Positions 12,138-24,477 of a stretch of DNA of 64,000 nucleotides are shown here, one piece after another (the first letter of the stretch is position 1; every line of letters starts with the position of its first letter). The notes beneath the pieces were generated by a model, which saw only the letters and a program-made list of their open reading frames with translations, was not told the DNA's origin and did not search any database. Location of the stretch: NCBI RefSeq assembly GCF_000182565.1, contig NW_015971545.1, positions 62,001 through 126,000 on the forward strand, in the 5' to 3' direction. The position numbers and the translations under genes were made by a program. Source of the stretch: Spizellomyces punctatus DAOM BR117. Taxonomy: Eukaryota > Chytridiomycota > Chytridiomycetes > Spizellomycetales > Spizellomycetaceae.

Positions 12138-12885
12138 AAAATCGGGGAATTCAAAGGCGCGAGGACATGATATGCAAAATAAGCAACATCCCGAATCCCA
12201 GGCCGATATTTCTTTTTATATATAGAGGCCGAGTCCAGATCCGCTGCAATCACATCCCTATTTCCCATTTACCTTCCGATCATCCCGACCGGATTATGTA
12301 ATGAGTCCAAAGTCGATTAAAATTTGGGGCGACTGGCCCATGAACCATAAATAAAGGATAAGTCATCCGTGGTAAATCGCTTGGTCAATACGTACCGGAA
12401 AGCTGTGATATGGGCAATTCCAGGATTTTGGGATGAGACCAGAGTTGGAATCACGCAGCAAAAAGCTTCTATGTGTTTTGGTGTGCAATCGCGGCAGGGT
12501 ATCTAAAGTCCCTCAAAGTCCCTCTCCCTAGGTCCAAGACTCGAAGGACTCTTGGCATTGTTACTTTTCCATTTACATTAATGTAGGTTACTTTCAAGCG
12601 AAGCGAACGGAACAAGCTTCATTTGAGTCAACTTGACATGTTGGAGGACCGAAATCAGACCGATCCTCAGTATTGTGTGGTCGTGCTGAATATTGTAGAG
12701 CAAAAAAGACCCCAAGCAATTTCTCCATTGTCATGTCAGTCAATATCGTGTCATGCCAACACGCTAATATTTACAAAATTACACATGTCTATCTGCATCG
12801 CAGACATGGCTTCCAATATAACTATAAAAAAATGAACACGTCGCATCTCCCATTCGCATCTTGCTACGCCTGCGGAAGGGGAACA
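12138..12885. other. spacer between sensor promoter and FYVE gene 3' end
   Basis: Apart from the TATA-like element I see no gene. Short ORFs on both strands have no recognisable pattern. Both flanking genes are on the minus strand, so this is the upstream region of the sensor gene and the 3' region of the FYVE gene. Confidence 0.5.
12213..12224 (-). promoter_or_regulatory. TATA-box-like element of the PAS/TPR sensor gene
   Basis: TATATATAAAAA on the minus strand, 76-87 bp upstream of the start codon at 12137, a usual place for a core promoter. Confidence 0.4.
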
Positions 12886-14143
12886 CTAAAATGTGGACCA
12901 TTGCCAATCCGATGGGACAGACAGGAGCGACATGGCTCGATCGGGTTCTGAATGCATATTGTTCAGAGCTTGGCGCATTAAGACGAGTACATGAACAACT
13001 CACCCATGGGCTTAGTTCCAGTTTCGATTGGAACGGGGAGCACGCGATCTAGCATGTCGAGATGAATTCACCGACATGCATGTCTGTATATCAAAGTGAA
13101 AACTCACCCGCAGGCCCTGCCTCAGGAATTCTCGTCTCTTCATCCGATCCGTCTGGCGTCGGGGGACGCAGGGGTACGATGCGGGTTTGAAAGTCTTCGA
13201 AACACGTTCGACAGATCCGCGACACCACACCAGCTGGATGAAAGTTTGCATTTTGATCTAATCGTACAAAGTGCTGTCAAGTGGAAGGTAATGTGGTATA
13301 CATGTCAATTCGGCGGCTCGACGTGAATAACGTCCCTGGAACAGTACCCACTGCACATATATGGGAAGGAACGGGAAACGTACCGTAGAGCACGACAAAC
13401 AAAAGACGTTTCCACACCGACGGCAGTGATGTCGCCTCAACAGGAACCCAAATCTTTGGCGGCACAGATCGCAATCCGGCGCCTCGCAGTCAGGCTAAAA
13501 AAGAACACGTTAGCCAAGAGAGTCTAACATATTATAGTTGAACATGTGCCATGAAATGCAATGAGATTATGAATAGCAATATATTTTGCCTGCTCGCTCG
13601 CCCCAGGACGTCATCTCAATCACGATCCATCACCCGGCTTCTCGCAACGCATTCGGCTAACTCAGTCCCTCGACCAGTTTCGGCTAACTTTTCCCTTGCC
13701 GACTCTCAAAGCTTACCTTCCAGTGAGCACGAGTGGGCGGACCTGTGACAAATGGGGCAATCAGTTCGGCTTCGTTCAAACTGTGAGGCCTCTTTTTTGC
13801 AATTCGTTGAGATGGCTTGAGGGGTTGATGCAGCCTTCTCCCTACCGAGGGGGCTGTAGACAAGCGCCTTGTCTGAAGATTGGGGGGACGAGAGGAGGAT
13901 GCTGATGACGAAGGCGAAGAAGTAGCAGCTGCTGCAGAGGAATTAACACTGTCTGGGGGAACAGCGGCCGGTGCGAGAGCCCTTGCTGGGGAAACGGGAG
14001 GAATGAGATGAGCGTGCGGGTTCGGGCCCATCACCGGGCGCGAAGGGCGCTTGTGGAGACGGTTGTAGAGCGTCTAAACACACATTGTGAGATAGTGATA
14101 AAAACGGAATCAGAAGAAAAAGGCCACTTACCTGAGGGTCCAT
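12886..14143 (-). CDS. FYVE zinc-finger protein, 250 aa
   Basis: Probable endosomal PI3P-binding protein. Exons complement(12886..12947, 13004..13048, 13108..13273, 13384..13494, 13717..14073, 14132..14143); the first coding exon is only 12 nt (MDPQ). A Ser/Ala/Pro-rich N-terminal half precedes the FYVE finger, residues about 124-190. The finger is recovered only after correct splicing: [20 protein letters not shown], then [39 protein letters not shown]. The RRHHCR motif and eight zinc-binding Cys/His positions are present. The protein ends [11 protein letters not shown], a tail I recall from other fungal FYVE proteins of this type. Membrane targeting is inferred from the domain; partners are unknown. 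Confidence 0.88.
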
Positions 14144-15435
14144 GAGGTGCAACAAGAAGCAGCCGCGTCAGCACTCTTTACCATATTGTGTCGAGTGGAA
14201 GTTGCCCGATCGCTCTCCTTTCCCTTTGCCTTGTGCTGTGTGTTTCTTGATGGGCAACAAAGTTCAAATGGGCAAAAGACAAGTCGTTTTGAAACCTGCA
14301 ACTTGTGGCGTCTCCCCACCATGCAGCTAAGCCTTTGCCTAAGCCATTTGCACAGCCACTTGTGAGATTTCCCCACACACTCAACTCTGCGATGCAAACC
14401 AATGGTATGCGCGAGTAGCTTTGCAATACGCCCATCCCGCTCTAAAAGGTCAATCCCATAGGAATGAACACCTCCCAAGCACGTCTTCAACATTCCTCCC
14501 AAACACGTTCTTGGATGCACTCCATTGCTCTTTCCAAGCCCGTCCTTCCTACAAGGGCCTCAGATGGAAGACTCGCCCTGCAGGAATCACGTGTCATACC
14601 AGCAAGTCCCTCCTATAGGCTGCCATAGGCTGCCATAGGCAACCTCCCATGGGCCTTTGAGCAGGGTGACATAAGCATTACTTGTGCTTACGTATAATGA
14701 ACACACGTGACCCCCATGTGGGAGAAAACGCGTTGTGCCACACGCGTGCAGAGAACGTCATACAAACAAGGTGCCTATTACTATATTGGGAAAGTGAAAC
14801 ACATCTGCCCCCTTTTTCTTTCAAACTGTTCCCACGACCGTCTCGTTTTTTCCCACACTCGTCCCTCTCTTTGAATCCACAGCGACTTTCCAACTCCAGC
14901 GTTTTTAACGGCCAACCACAACCAAGGCGGCTTTACCCGACCCTTCTTTTTTTATTATTGGAAACGGGATATACGTCGCTTTATACTAGCAATGTTGGTG
15001 TAGATGACATACTGTGCCACTCGTTCTTACGCCAAAAACGCTTTGTTTTCTTATATGCGTTTTATTTATTCCCTAGTTTTTTTAAACGCGTTATTAGCGT
15101 TTTATTATCGTAGACTGGGAAGGGTTTTTATTGCAAAAGGTGTGTTGTTGGGCTTTTTGTTCTTGTGGCTTCTGTTTAGGCTACGCGCGCGTCAGTGTGT
15201 GTGAATATTCTGTGTGTGCGTGTGTGCTTATATGCATATCTTCCCACAGGGGGCATAACGGGCATCTGGTCATTTTCTTTCTAAACCGTTTCGCCGTCGT
15301 CCTGCTTTGGGAGGCTGGCGATCTGTTGTGCCTCCCTCTCGTCAGTTAGTGGGCACAGTGAGTTCTTTTTGATCGCGCACTCGAGATTGACGAATGATTG
15401 GATTAGGCTGATTTTGCTTTTCGCATAGTGCGGTA
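14144..15435. promoter_or_regulatory. long upstream region / 5' UTR of SWI1 gene
   Basis: 1.3 kb shared between the FYVE gene (minus) and SWI1 (plus). The part 14800-15350 is pyrimidine-rich on the plus strand with T-runs, as often seen in long leaders. No ORF with a recognisable domain. A 10-bp tandem repeat lies at 14615-14644. Confidence 0.45.
14615..14644. repeat. 10-bp tandem repeat, about 2.6 copies
   Basis: Unit ataggctgcc twice, then ataggc followed by aacc. Too short to be more than a local duplication. Confidence 0.7.
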
Positions 15436-15936
15436 ATGGAAGGGAACGCTGTCTTTACTCATCCGACGCAACCTCAGTCACGCCCACAGCAACGTCAGTT
15501 TGGAGCGCAATCGGCAGGACCAGGACAGCAGGTCCAGATCCCATTTGGAAATGCACCCGGCACCAACATGCTTGGAAGCAACGCGGTTCATCAAAACATG
15601 TATGCCGGCAACATGCTCGCCTTTCAAGGCATTCCATTGCAGAAACCACAACAACAGCAACAGCAACAACAACAAGCTTTTGCTGGTGGCGCCCAGCAGG
15701 CCAACTTTTTCGTGCCGGGCATGAACCAAGTTGCTGGAATACCAAACGGCGGCATCAATCCTTTTGCAAATCAGCTGGGCGCAAACTATGCGGGAATGAA
15801 TGGCTTTCCCGTAGTGCAGAATCCCTACGGACTGGACATGTCGACAATTAACCAAACGGCATTGATTCAACAACAGCAACAACAGCAAATTCAGCAGCAG
15901 CAGCACCAATTACAACAACAACAACAAGCGCAACAA

Positions 15937-15968
<32 letters not shown>

Positions 15969-17331
15969 AGATCAGTCTCAACAGCAGCCCCCATCACAGC
16001 CGCAGCAAAGTCACCTTCAATCACAGTCTCAGCCAGGGCAGCAACAACCGCAACAACAGCAACAGCAGCAACAACAGCAGCGGTATGGAGTGGTTTCAGG
16101 AGGAGCGTTTGTGAGACCGCAAATGACCCCGGCAGTGCAAGCAAATGCGTATCCGCAGGCTGGTAACGTTCAGGCGCAAACCCAGTACTTGTCGAATGCA
16201 ATGGGAGCGGCTACCGGATTTGTTGGAATGCCCACTGCGGGCAATTGGGCGGCACTGGGACAGATGAAGACGGCGGATGGATACCGATGGCCACAGGCAT
16301 CAGGCGCAAGCGGTGCAACTCAGATGGCCATTCCTGCCCAGGCAAATATGAACGCATCGCTTGCTCCTGTATCGGGTGCTGGTTTTCAAGCGTCTTTGAC
16401 CCCGGCCGCCAGCGCTGCGAATTCGTTGAACCCAAATATGGCGTCGTCACAACAGCAGATGCTAGCACAGTACGCTTTGATGGGAGGTCAAGGGCAGATT
16501 GCGATACCTGCTGGTATGCAGCAAAATATGCATCCTCAGTTTTTGCAGCAGCAGTATCAACAGCTGGCCCAGCAGCGGTTCCAGTCTCTCATGCCACAAA
16601 ACGCTGTTCATGGACAGCAAAAGCCACAAGCTACTGGACAGTCACCTGCACAGCCGAATGCTCAATGGAACCAGCAGGTCAATGCACCTCAACAATTTCA
16701 GTTAATGCCACCAGCTGCGAAGCGAGCAAGAAAGGGGCCTGGACCGGATGGCATGCAAAGCCAGCAACAATCTCCGACACAGCAACATCCACCCGCCTCT
16801 CTTCAATCGTCACCACAGCAGGCAAAGGCTACTCAGCAACAAACAAGCGATACCCAACCATCACCGCAGCCTTCGGTCACCACACCAAATATGCCTGCTC
16901 AACCGCACCCTTCCTCTCAGCCGCAAGCGCCTGCAGGCTTCCAACAGTATATTCAAAAAGTACATCAACAGTCGAAGCATCAACTCCAAAACTCAATTCA
17001 GGCCCAAATACAAGTAAATCGGCAGGCGGAAGCACAGCGGCAACAGGCCCATCTCCAGCAGTTGCAGCAAATGCAGCAGGCCCAACAACATGCACAGCAG
17101 CAGTTGCACCAACAGCTACATCAGCACAAGATGGGACAACAGTCTAGCGTCTCTCAGCAGATGCAGCAGCAACCGCATGCAACGCCACAAACGGCACAGA
17201 TGCTTTCACAGCAGATAACGAACCTTCAGCAGGCGGCAGACCAACAGCGCACTCATCACGATGCGGGGGAGCAGCTTAAACGTCAACAGCAACAGCAGCA
17301 ACAACAGCATCAGCAGCAGCAGCAGCAGCAA

Positions 17332-17363
<32 letters not shown>

Positions 17364-19971
17364 ACAACAGCAGCAACAACAACAACACCAGCATCAACAA
17401 CAGGGTCCAGTAACACCTTCACCTAGACTGCCTGCCAATCAAACCACTCCTCACATGCCGAACCATCCGCAAATATCTACCCAGCAGCAACAACAACACC
17501 AGCAAGCACCACAACAGCAACAGCCGCCGCCGCAACAGCAGCAACAGCAGCAGATGCCACAGGTCCAATGGGCTCAAACTTACTACCCCACTCCGGGTCA
17601 TCGCGCGAGTCTGAACGGACCGCAGATACATTCGAGCCAGCCGCCTACGAGTATAGTCACCGCGGTGGGGATGCAAGGTGTTCCTGGTACACAAAAGAGC
17701 GCGCCAAGTCCGCGAGTCTCTTTCGGACAAGGTCAAGGTGGAACTACTTCGACAGCGGTGTTTGGGGAACAGGCTTTGCAGCAGCAGATGCAGAAAGCTA
17801 TGCCGCAAACTATGCAACATCAGCAGGCGATTATGCAGCAACAGCAACAGCAGGCATTTCAGCAACAAGCTCTTCAACAGCAGGCCCTCCATCAACAGGC
17901 TCTTCAACAGCAGCAAGCGATGCAGCAACACATGCAGCACCAGCGCCAACAATCCTTCAGCATGAACAATGTGAACGGGCCTGGAAACATGACGACACAA
18001 GCGCCTGCCAACCCACCAGCAACGCCACAACAAGCGCATGCCGGACTAAGGGCCCCAACTACGCCAAAAGAAACACCGCAGCAAACAAGAATGCTGCGTC
18101 CCAACCCGGAGCTGTGGATGACACAGTATAAGGATTTTATGAAGACTATCAACACACCTTTTACTCGGATTCCATCCGTTGGGGGCAAGCAGCTGGACAT
18201 GTTCAACCTGTTTTATCATGTTGTGGAACTCGGAGGATTTGACAAGGTGAGTCTGCGCCAGTTTTGCCTCCGTTCCGACCGACGTTGACACTGCAATTAC
18301 TGGGATGTAGGTTTCTGCTGGAAAACGATGGCGGCATGTTGCAGATCTCCTGGGACTCAAATCGTATAGCGCCGCAGCGTCGGCGCTGAAAAAGAACTAT
18401 TCGACTCTTTTGTATCAGTTTGAACGACGGCTGTATCCCCACTTGGCTGGGTTAGGTGCTGCTCCAGTACAGCCGAGTGGTCAGATGGCAAATGGCGCGG
18501 GAGTGCAACGGCGACCCTCAAGTGGTATTCCAAACATGAATGTAAGATCTATAGTCTGATTCGTTTCATTTCCTTCGGTATTGACCTGGTATTGCAGGCC
18601 TCTCAGGCTGACTATATGCGAAACAATCGGTTCCAACCGTATAATATACCCCAGGGATCTGGTCCGGGACGACCTGTGCAGGTGCCGGCATCTGTTGCGC
18701 CTGTACCTTATACCAACGTCCCGCCACCAGTAATAGAAAAGCCCGCGCCCCCGCCTCCGCCGCCAAAGCCGGTTTTTAAGCCTGCTGTGCGCAAGGTCGA
18801 ATCTTACGGAGGGTTGGATCTCAAGGGCATTGTGCCCGACGTGTACCGACCAATGAAGGAATTGTTTGGAGGTAGGGTGGATGGGCACCATTTGGTGATG
18901 GCCATAAAGTCGAGGATGGACATTGAAGTCCGTTATGCGCTGGACATTTTGACGCTGGCTTCTGCTGACGAACGCGTACCAATTTACCTGATGGAATGCA
19001 CAGATTTGCTGGATGCGCTATTGGGGTTGATGGAGGAGTGTTTGGCGGCAACCGGTGCAACTAAATTGAAGGAGTTTCGGTCGTATTCCGAGTTATTTCA
19101 GGATGAGTGGGAGGGCTTCTTCAAATTGCGACATGATGCGGAGGCAACTCTGGATGAATCTGAAAAGATGGTTGACAGGGCAGTGTGTGTTGGGACCGTG
19201 CTGAGGAATTTGTCTTTTCATTTGGAGAATCAGCGATTCTTGGCGGAGCATAGCAAGGTTCTTTCGTTGATTGTCCAGATGCTGTGCTTGGCTCCAGGAA
19301 AAGACAATGTGGGACGCATTGCCGCGTTGGAGCATCGAAAGAATGCTACCATCATGTTGTCAAATATCGGCGCCTTCGTACGTATTCCAGATCGAGAGGC
19401 TGGAGAACTAATTCTGGACGTGCTCTCTGACTTTATCGACGAGTCTGATACGTATTATGCGTACCCCGCTCTGGAAGCACTAGCCAAAATTACCCTCGTT
19501 GACGATAATGGGAGCATTGTTGCTAAAGCAAAGCACTTGGATCCGTTGGTGGAACGTATCGTGCACATGCTACCCTCGACTGGCCTCTCTGCCGACGCTA
19601 CACCTGAAGATTTGGCCACTTGGGAAATGGCATCCATCGCTCTCTTTAACCTCTCCGCCACCGACGATCGCATACGCCGCATCATGGTCCGCACCCTCGG
19701 ATTCATTCCCCTCATGCTCCGCCTATGCCGACCGCCCCTTGCCGAGCTTCACTTTCGATTCGCGCGCCCAGGAATGAACGTTCTTCCCACTCAATCCATT
19801 TCGCAGCGGTCCATGCGGACACTGGCCGAACTGGCCAAGGAACGAAAGTGCCGAACCTGGCTCATGGGTTACGAAAAAGAGTTTTTGGCCATGGTGGCGG
19901 GTCGGGCGTATGATGACGAAGTGGAAAAGCTTGCGGCAGAGTGTTTGTGGGCTTTACATGAGGATATCTGA
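15436..19971 (+). CDS. SWI1: SWI/SNF subunit Swi1/ARID1 (ARID plus BAF250-C-type domain)
   Basis: DNA-binding subunit of the SWI/SNF chromatin-remodelling complex; 1471 aa. Exons 15436..18246, 18311..18541, 18598..19971. Residues 1-880 are extremely Gln-rich with long runs (17286-17400 encodes about 38 Gln/His). The ARID domain spans about 895-990 and crosses intron 1: LWMTQYKDFMKTINTPFTRI, LDMFNLFYHVVELGGFDK, then VSAGKRWRHVADLLGLKSYS and LKKNYSTLLYQFERRLY. The C-terminal 380 residues form an armadillo-like BAF250/SWI1 domain (VLRNLSFHLENQRFLAEHSK; MASIALFNLSATDDRIRRIM). A proline stretch PPVIEKPAPPPPPPKP separates the two. The exon 1 reading frame has an in-frame stop just after 18287, so splicing is required. 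Confidence 0.93.
17286..17402 (+). repeat. interrupted CAG/CAA (polyGln) tract
   Basis: Near-pure CAG/CAA repeat inside SWI1, broken by a few CAT/CAC (His) codons. Mixed CAG and CAA use lowers slippage relative to pure CAG. Other shorter tracts lie at about 15646-15680, 15868-15970, 16045-16080 and 17520-17555. Confidence 0.9.
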
Positions 19972-20385
19972 ATCATAACGACTTTACAAGAACGGTGCTG
20001 CTTGTAATTATGTAATTAGGTGTTTTATTTTAAATCTCTTGTATAGTCATTTTCGTTGCGTGGTGATCGTTGTTGTTCGTTGCGCGATGGAGTGGGCACT
20101 CGTCCTGTTGTGTGGGTGCGATGTTTGGTACTAGTTTTTGCTGTGTATATTGTGTCATTCGCACTCGTTGGTCAAGAGCGGGTTAATGTTGTACTGGTTT
20201 TGCGTAGACTTTTTGTGGTGCCCAAGAATCCTTAATTTTGTCAAACAAAGAAATACTATTTATCATGATGAATGAGAGAATATGTCCATTGATATATCTC
20301 AATAAGCTTGCCGTTGGTAACTAAGAAAACTGTCAAACTAGATACAAAGTGCAAGGGCATAATGCTATCCAAAACCTTGCCATCA
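19972..20385. terminator. convergent 3' regions, SWI1 and reductase
   Basis: Tail-to-tail spacer of 414 bp holding both 3' UTRs. T/G-rich; no gene seen. Confidence 0.4.
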
Positions 20386-21528
20386 TTAAGCGGAAACTTG
20401 CACGACGAGCTTTTCTGCACTGACTTTTCCAGCTGCAGACAACTCGAGTGCTTCCTTAACACCTTCCAATCCCCCATCGATGACCTTGACCCGATTTGGA
20501 CGGATCCTTCCCTCCTGAATGTACCCAAGCACCTCGTCTATGACGCCCGATACAAACTCGACTGTCTCAGGCGCCGCTCCAAACACAGCTTTGAAGTTCA
20601 CGCCGTCAGGCAATGTCAATGAATCTGCTTTTTGGAGCAGACTAACGATGGTAGAGGGAAACTCTGGATTTGCGACAAGTGTCTCGACGATTTGGCCTGG
20701 GATCTCGCCGCCAATGGCATCAAAGGCGAGTCGCAGACGGTTACCTGTTTGTTCACGGATCTTGGCAACAGTGTCCGGGGCGTTGTAGTCAAAGACTTGG
20801 ACAGCGCCTAGAGATTGGACATACTGTGTACAACGGGGTAAGCATGTGCTAAAGGAGGATAAAGCAAAAAGGCACTTCTTTTTTTTTTTTTACCTCGGCG
20901 TTTTTAGGGGACGCGGTGGCAACGACGCTATATCCAGCAGCAGCCGCCAACTGTACCGCATAAGCGCCCATCGAAGTAGCTCCACCCCACACAAGCACCC
21001 ACTCTGGAACAAACCACCGCCTGTTCTCCTGTGGCCTAGCCAGCCCCAACCCACTTGTCTCTGAAAATAACCCAACAATCGTCGTGTTCAGTCCTGTGCC
21101 AAGTGTAGCAGCCTCGTCAAAAGAGAGGTTGGAGGGTTTCTTGTGAATGTTGTTTGCATCTGCTAGAGCATATTCGCTAAAGGCTTGTAAAATGGAACTT
21201 CCAAACACTTGGTCCCCAGGTTTGAAACCGGATTCCTCAGTGTTGGGACCGAGGGAGTCGATGGTCCCGCTAAGATCGATGCCGAGCTGTGAAGGCCAAG
21301 ACGAGACCATGAAGCCAGATTTGACTATTTTCCAGTCTATGGGGCTGCCAGAGTCATGGTTGAGATATTTTGTATCAAAAAAGATGATGTCTACATAACG
21401 TACTTTATGGCTGCAGAGTGGACTTTGATAACCACCTGCCCCGGCCCTGGCGTTGGCTTTTCGACATCTCCGACATATATATTGTCTGAAAGGCTTCCGA
21501 CCTGCTTGGCTAATACTGCTTTGGGCAT
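20386..21528 (-). CDS. zinc-type alcohol dehydrogenase / enoyl or quinone reductase (MDR family)
   Basis: NADPH-dependent medium-chain reductase of the trans-enoyl reductase/quinone oxidoreductase (ToxD-like) type; 337 aa. Exons complement(20386..20823, 20894..21344, 21404..21528). The GroES-like half shows PGPGQVVIKVHSAAINPIDW (across intron 1) and LGIDLSGTI, FKPGDQVFG. The nucleotide-binding half shows VLVWGGATSMGAYAVQLAAA followed by YSVVATASPKN, a Rossmann fold with a variant of the AxxGxxG motif. The catalytic-zinc cysteines of alcohol dehydrogenases are absent, which fits zinc-free reductases. Intron 2 starts with GT followed by a run of 13 A. Substrate cannot be predicted. Confidence 0.9.
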
Positions 21529-22077
21529 GATTTCCTTGTTCGATGGTATGAGTAAGTGTGTGTTTGAATGGAGGAAGAGAATTGTTGGAGTGGACTCTTA
21601 TTTAACTGGCCTTATCGGGCAGTGCTGAAATGGACACGGTCCAATGACTAATACGTGCACGTTAATTAGCAACAGCCATCTGTCCCATATAGCCGTGCGC
21701 CGTGTCGATTTGTAAGACTTTTTACATGCAATGACTCCAAATCCAACGTAGCAAACAATACGGAGAGAATCCCATAAACCGGAGGTTCATATGGCGCAAC
21801 TTGTTGGCGCATTTTGTTCGTCGTCGTCGTGCCATTTTGCGCAAACCGTCCTTCATCGTCCAAAAGGTCACGGTTGATTACCACATGCAATAGAGTCCCA
21901 AAATGGAAATTCGTATGGCGCAGCATCTTCGCGTGACGTCGTCCATTTCAGCCAATCATTTGACTGTAAATTTTCTAACTCGAAGCGCTACTTGTGGGAT
22001 GGGAATTGGGCAACTGACAAGAGCTCTTTCTTCCTGCCCAATTGCTTGGAACATCCCCTTGCACAGCCGTATTCGCA
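21529..22077. promoter_or_regulatory. divergent promoter region, reductase / RPL31
   Basis: Head-to-head spacer of 549 bp. It contains a near-repeat ttcatatggcgcaac (21786-21800) and ttcgtatggcgcagc (21910-21924), and a TGACGTC core at 21934-21940. Pyrimidine-rich just before the RPL31 start, as is usual for ribosomal-protein genes. Confidence 0.45.
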
Positions 22078-22810
22078 ATGGCCCCCACGGACAAGAAGAC
22101 CAAGAAGAGCACCCTTAACGAGGTGGGCACTACCTTCTGAGGGAACCTATGCTCGGCGTTGGAATCGAGATTTAATTTGGATTCTGCTTTCTTGTTGCAG
22201 GTGGTGACCCGTGAATACACAATCCACCTCCACAAGCATGTCTTTGGAAAGTGAGTGTCGATAGCTTATCAGAACGGTGTGGGTGGGACGATGGGGTTGT
22301 GGCGAGGTGGTTGGGTTTGGAGCGATGGAGGATAAGCTGAGAATTCGGGATTATGCGAATGTCGGGAGCTGGCTGGGCAGGGCAAAAGACTTTGAGATCG
22401 ATTGTTGAGGAAGAGGGACTTGTCACAGTGGACGAACAGTGTCTAACCACCGGTCCCTTTACCTCTTAGGACCTTCAAGAAGCGTGCGCCAACTGCCGTC
22501 AAGGCGATTCGCGAGTTTGCCCACAAGACCATGGGTACCTCTGACGTGCGTCTTGAGCCTTCCTTGAACAAGGCTGTGTGGTCCAGGGGTATCAAGTCTG
22601 TCCCGCATCGCATTCGTGTGCGTCTCTCCCGGCGCCGCAATGACGCCGAGGACGCAAAGGAAAAGCTCTACACTCTTGTGAGCTATGTTCCTGTTACGAA
22701 CTTTAAGGGTGAGTTGCTGTGCAGAGCAATATTGTTTACATGGGGAATGCATGCTTACGGACGTCATCTTTACGTTCAAAGGTCTTCAGACTCAGACTGT
22801 TGAGGAATAA
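22078..22810 (+). CDS. RPL31: cytosolic ribosomal protein eL31
   Basis: 60S subunit protein near the exit tunnel; 120 aa, normal length. Exons 22078..22122, 22201..22250, 22470..22708, 22782..22810; intron 2 (219 nt) is unusually long for this window. Sequence is textbook: [80 protein letters not shown] and the C-terminus GLQTQTVEE. The last exon codes for just nine residues. Confidence 0.97.
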
Positions 22811-23350
22811 GCTTGTTTGTCTTGTGACGGGGGAATTGTTGAGACAAATATAATCGGCTTTGTACACATCTCTTGGAAAACTTTCTTTTCTTTTTTTTTG
22901 CGTACATGAGTGATGGTTGTCTGGAAGTGGTTCACGTTCCGTCCAAGTGTAGTTGCTAGTTCTGATCCAGATACCTGATCCTGAGCACTACTTTGCTATC
23001 CCAGCATATGCCTGGGACGATCAGGATGTACGATGAACGTCAGCGAATACCTAGTGTATGAATACCGGGCAACATATGTGATTGCACCGGAAGGATTTAA
23101 CCCACATATCCTCGTTTTTCGTACGGGAAGAACGCACAGCCAGACAACATCTGCGGCTTTTTGTCACAGGAGATATTCAGTGAAAGATCAGTGTTCTATT
23201 ATTTATTAAGATTAACATGTCACAAACTGTCCCAAACTCTGCCAAGCACTCTACTTTCTGTCCATATTCGTAACTGCTCTCCCTCTTTACTTATGGGTAT
23301 CACCTTCGGCTTCCACAGACAGGTAGGAAACAAATAGAGAATACCCAGCT
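22811..23350. terminator. convergent 3' regions, RPL31 and G-alpha
   Basis: Tail-to-tail spacer of 540 bp with both 3' UTRs. I see no gene or structured element. Confidence 0.4.
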
Positions 23351-24477
23351 TTACATGAGACCACAATCCCGAAGGTTTGTCTGAATGATGATATCGTTTA
23401 CAGCAGCCATGACGAACTTGATCTGTGTGGTGTCTGTTGCACAAGTGAAATGCGTGTAGATTTGCTTTTGGTCACTTTGGTTCAGGGAGACGAAGCGGTT
23501 GAGAATGTACTCGCAGGCAGCATCGTAGTTGTCACCGCCGGCGTAGTCGGGGAAGTACTTGCCCATAGGACTCTTTGGCAACTTTTCCCTAAACAAGTCG
23601 ATCTTGTTCAAGAAGAGAATGATTGAGGTCTTGACGAACCATCGGCTGTTGCAGATGGAGTCAAAGAGGGTCAAAGCTTCTTGCATACGGTTGACCGTCT
23701 CATCCTCGACCAATACTTGATCGTACTCGGAGATGGCAACCAAGAAGACGATGGCAGTAACCTCCTCGAAGCAGTGGATCCACTTCTTTCGCTCCGACCG
23801 CTGACCACCGACATCAAACATACGGTAGGTGAGGTCACCAATGTGGAAGGTGTTTTCCGTAATACCCGTCGTCTTGACACGAGAGCGCAACACATCTTGG
23901 TCGGTTGGGACGTAGTCGGGAGCAGCAATACGGTCAATAGAGTCAAAATAGTACTTTGCCGAGTCATTGAGCTGGTATTCACGGCTTCGTGCAAAACAGG
24001 CCTGCACACCATCATCCACCCACAACGACTTGACGGCAGCTGCAACTTCGGGAGGGAATACTTCAGCTTCAATTTGATGGGGAAGTTCCATAATGACTGC
24101 TCGGTGCATTTCGTTGGCGGGATTCGACAAGGCGATTCCCATGTTTTGCATCGCCTCCAAAATGACCCGCATGGACTGGACAGTGTTGCTGAAAACGATT
24201 TCCCTGAATGTTTCTCGCTCTTCGTTACTGTATCCATTATCGTGGATAAGCTTCATCTGTTTAAGAATGGTACTCTTGCCAGATTCACCAGCACCTGTAG
24301 ACACACATAATGTAAGGTTCCGTCCAGATTGTGTAATGGAGACTATTTCAGAAACCTACCCAGCAAAAGCATCTTGACTTCATTGCGCATGTTGACCTTT
24401 TCTTTCTTGAGGGCATTGTCAATTTCGTCGTTCTTGCGCTTATTCTCCTTCTCTTCGGCGCTCATGAAACAACCCAT
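23351..24477 (-). CDS. heterotrimeric G-protein alpha subunit, fungal group I (Gi-like)
   Basis: Membrane-bound GTPase coupling receptors to cAMP or MAPK signalling; 353 aa, standard length. Exons complement(23351..24294, 24360..24477). MGCFMS gives N-myristoylation (Gly2) and palmitoylation (Cys3) sites. G1 is LLLGAGESGKST (split by the intron), switch I has the catalytic Arg in RSRVKTTGI, switch II is MFDVGGQRSERKKWIHCFEE with the catalytic Gln, G4 is ILFLNKIDLF and G5 is FTCATDT. The C-terminal NLRDCGLM keeps the Cys at -4 that pertussis toxin modifies in Gi proteins. This places it with Gna1/Gpa-type group I subunits. The upstream region carries two identical gacgtcac elements. Confidence 0.96.

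Noticed and set aside
17206-18039. Leu-rich open frames on the minus strand, and Thr/Ser/Ala-rich frames on the plus strand, across the CAG region
   Set aside because: They are shadows of the CAG/CAA repeat of SWI1 in other frames.
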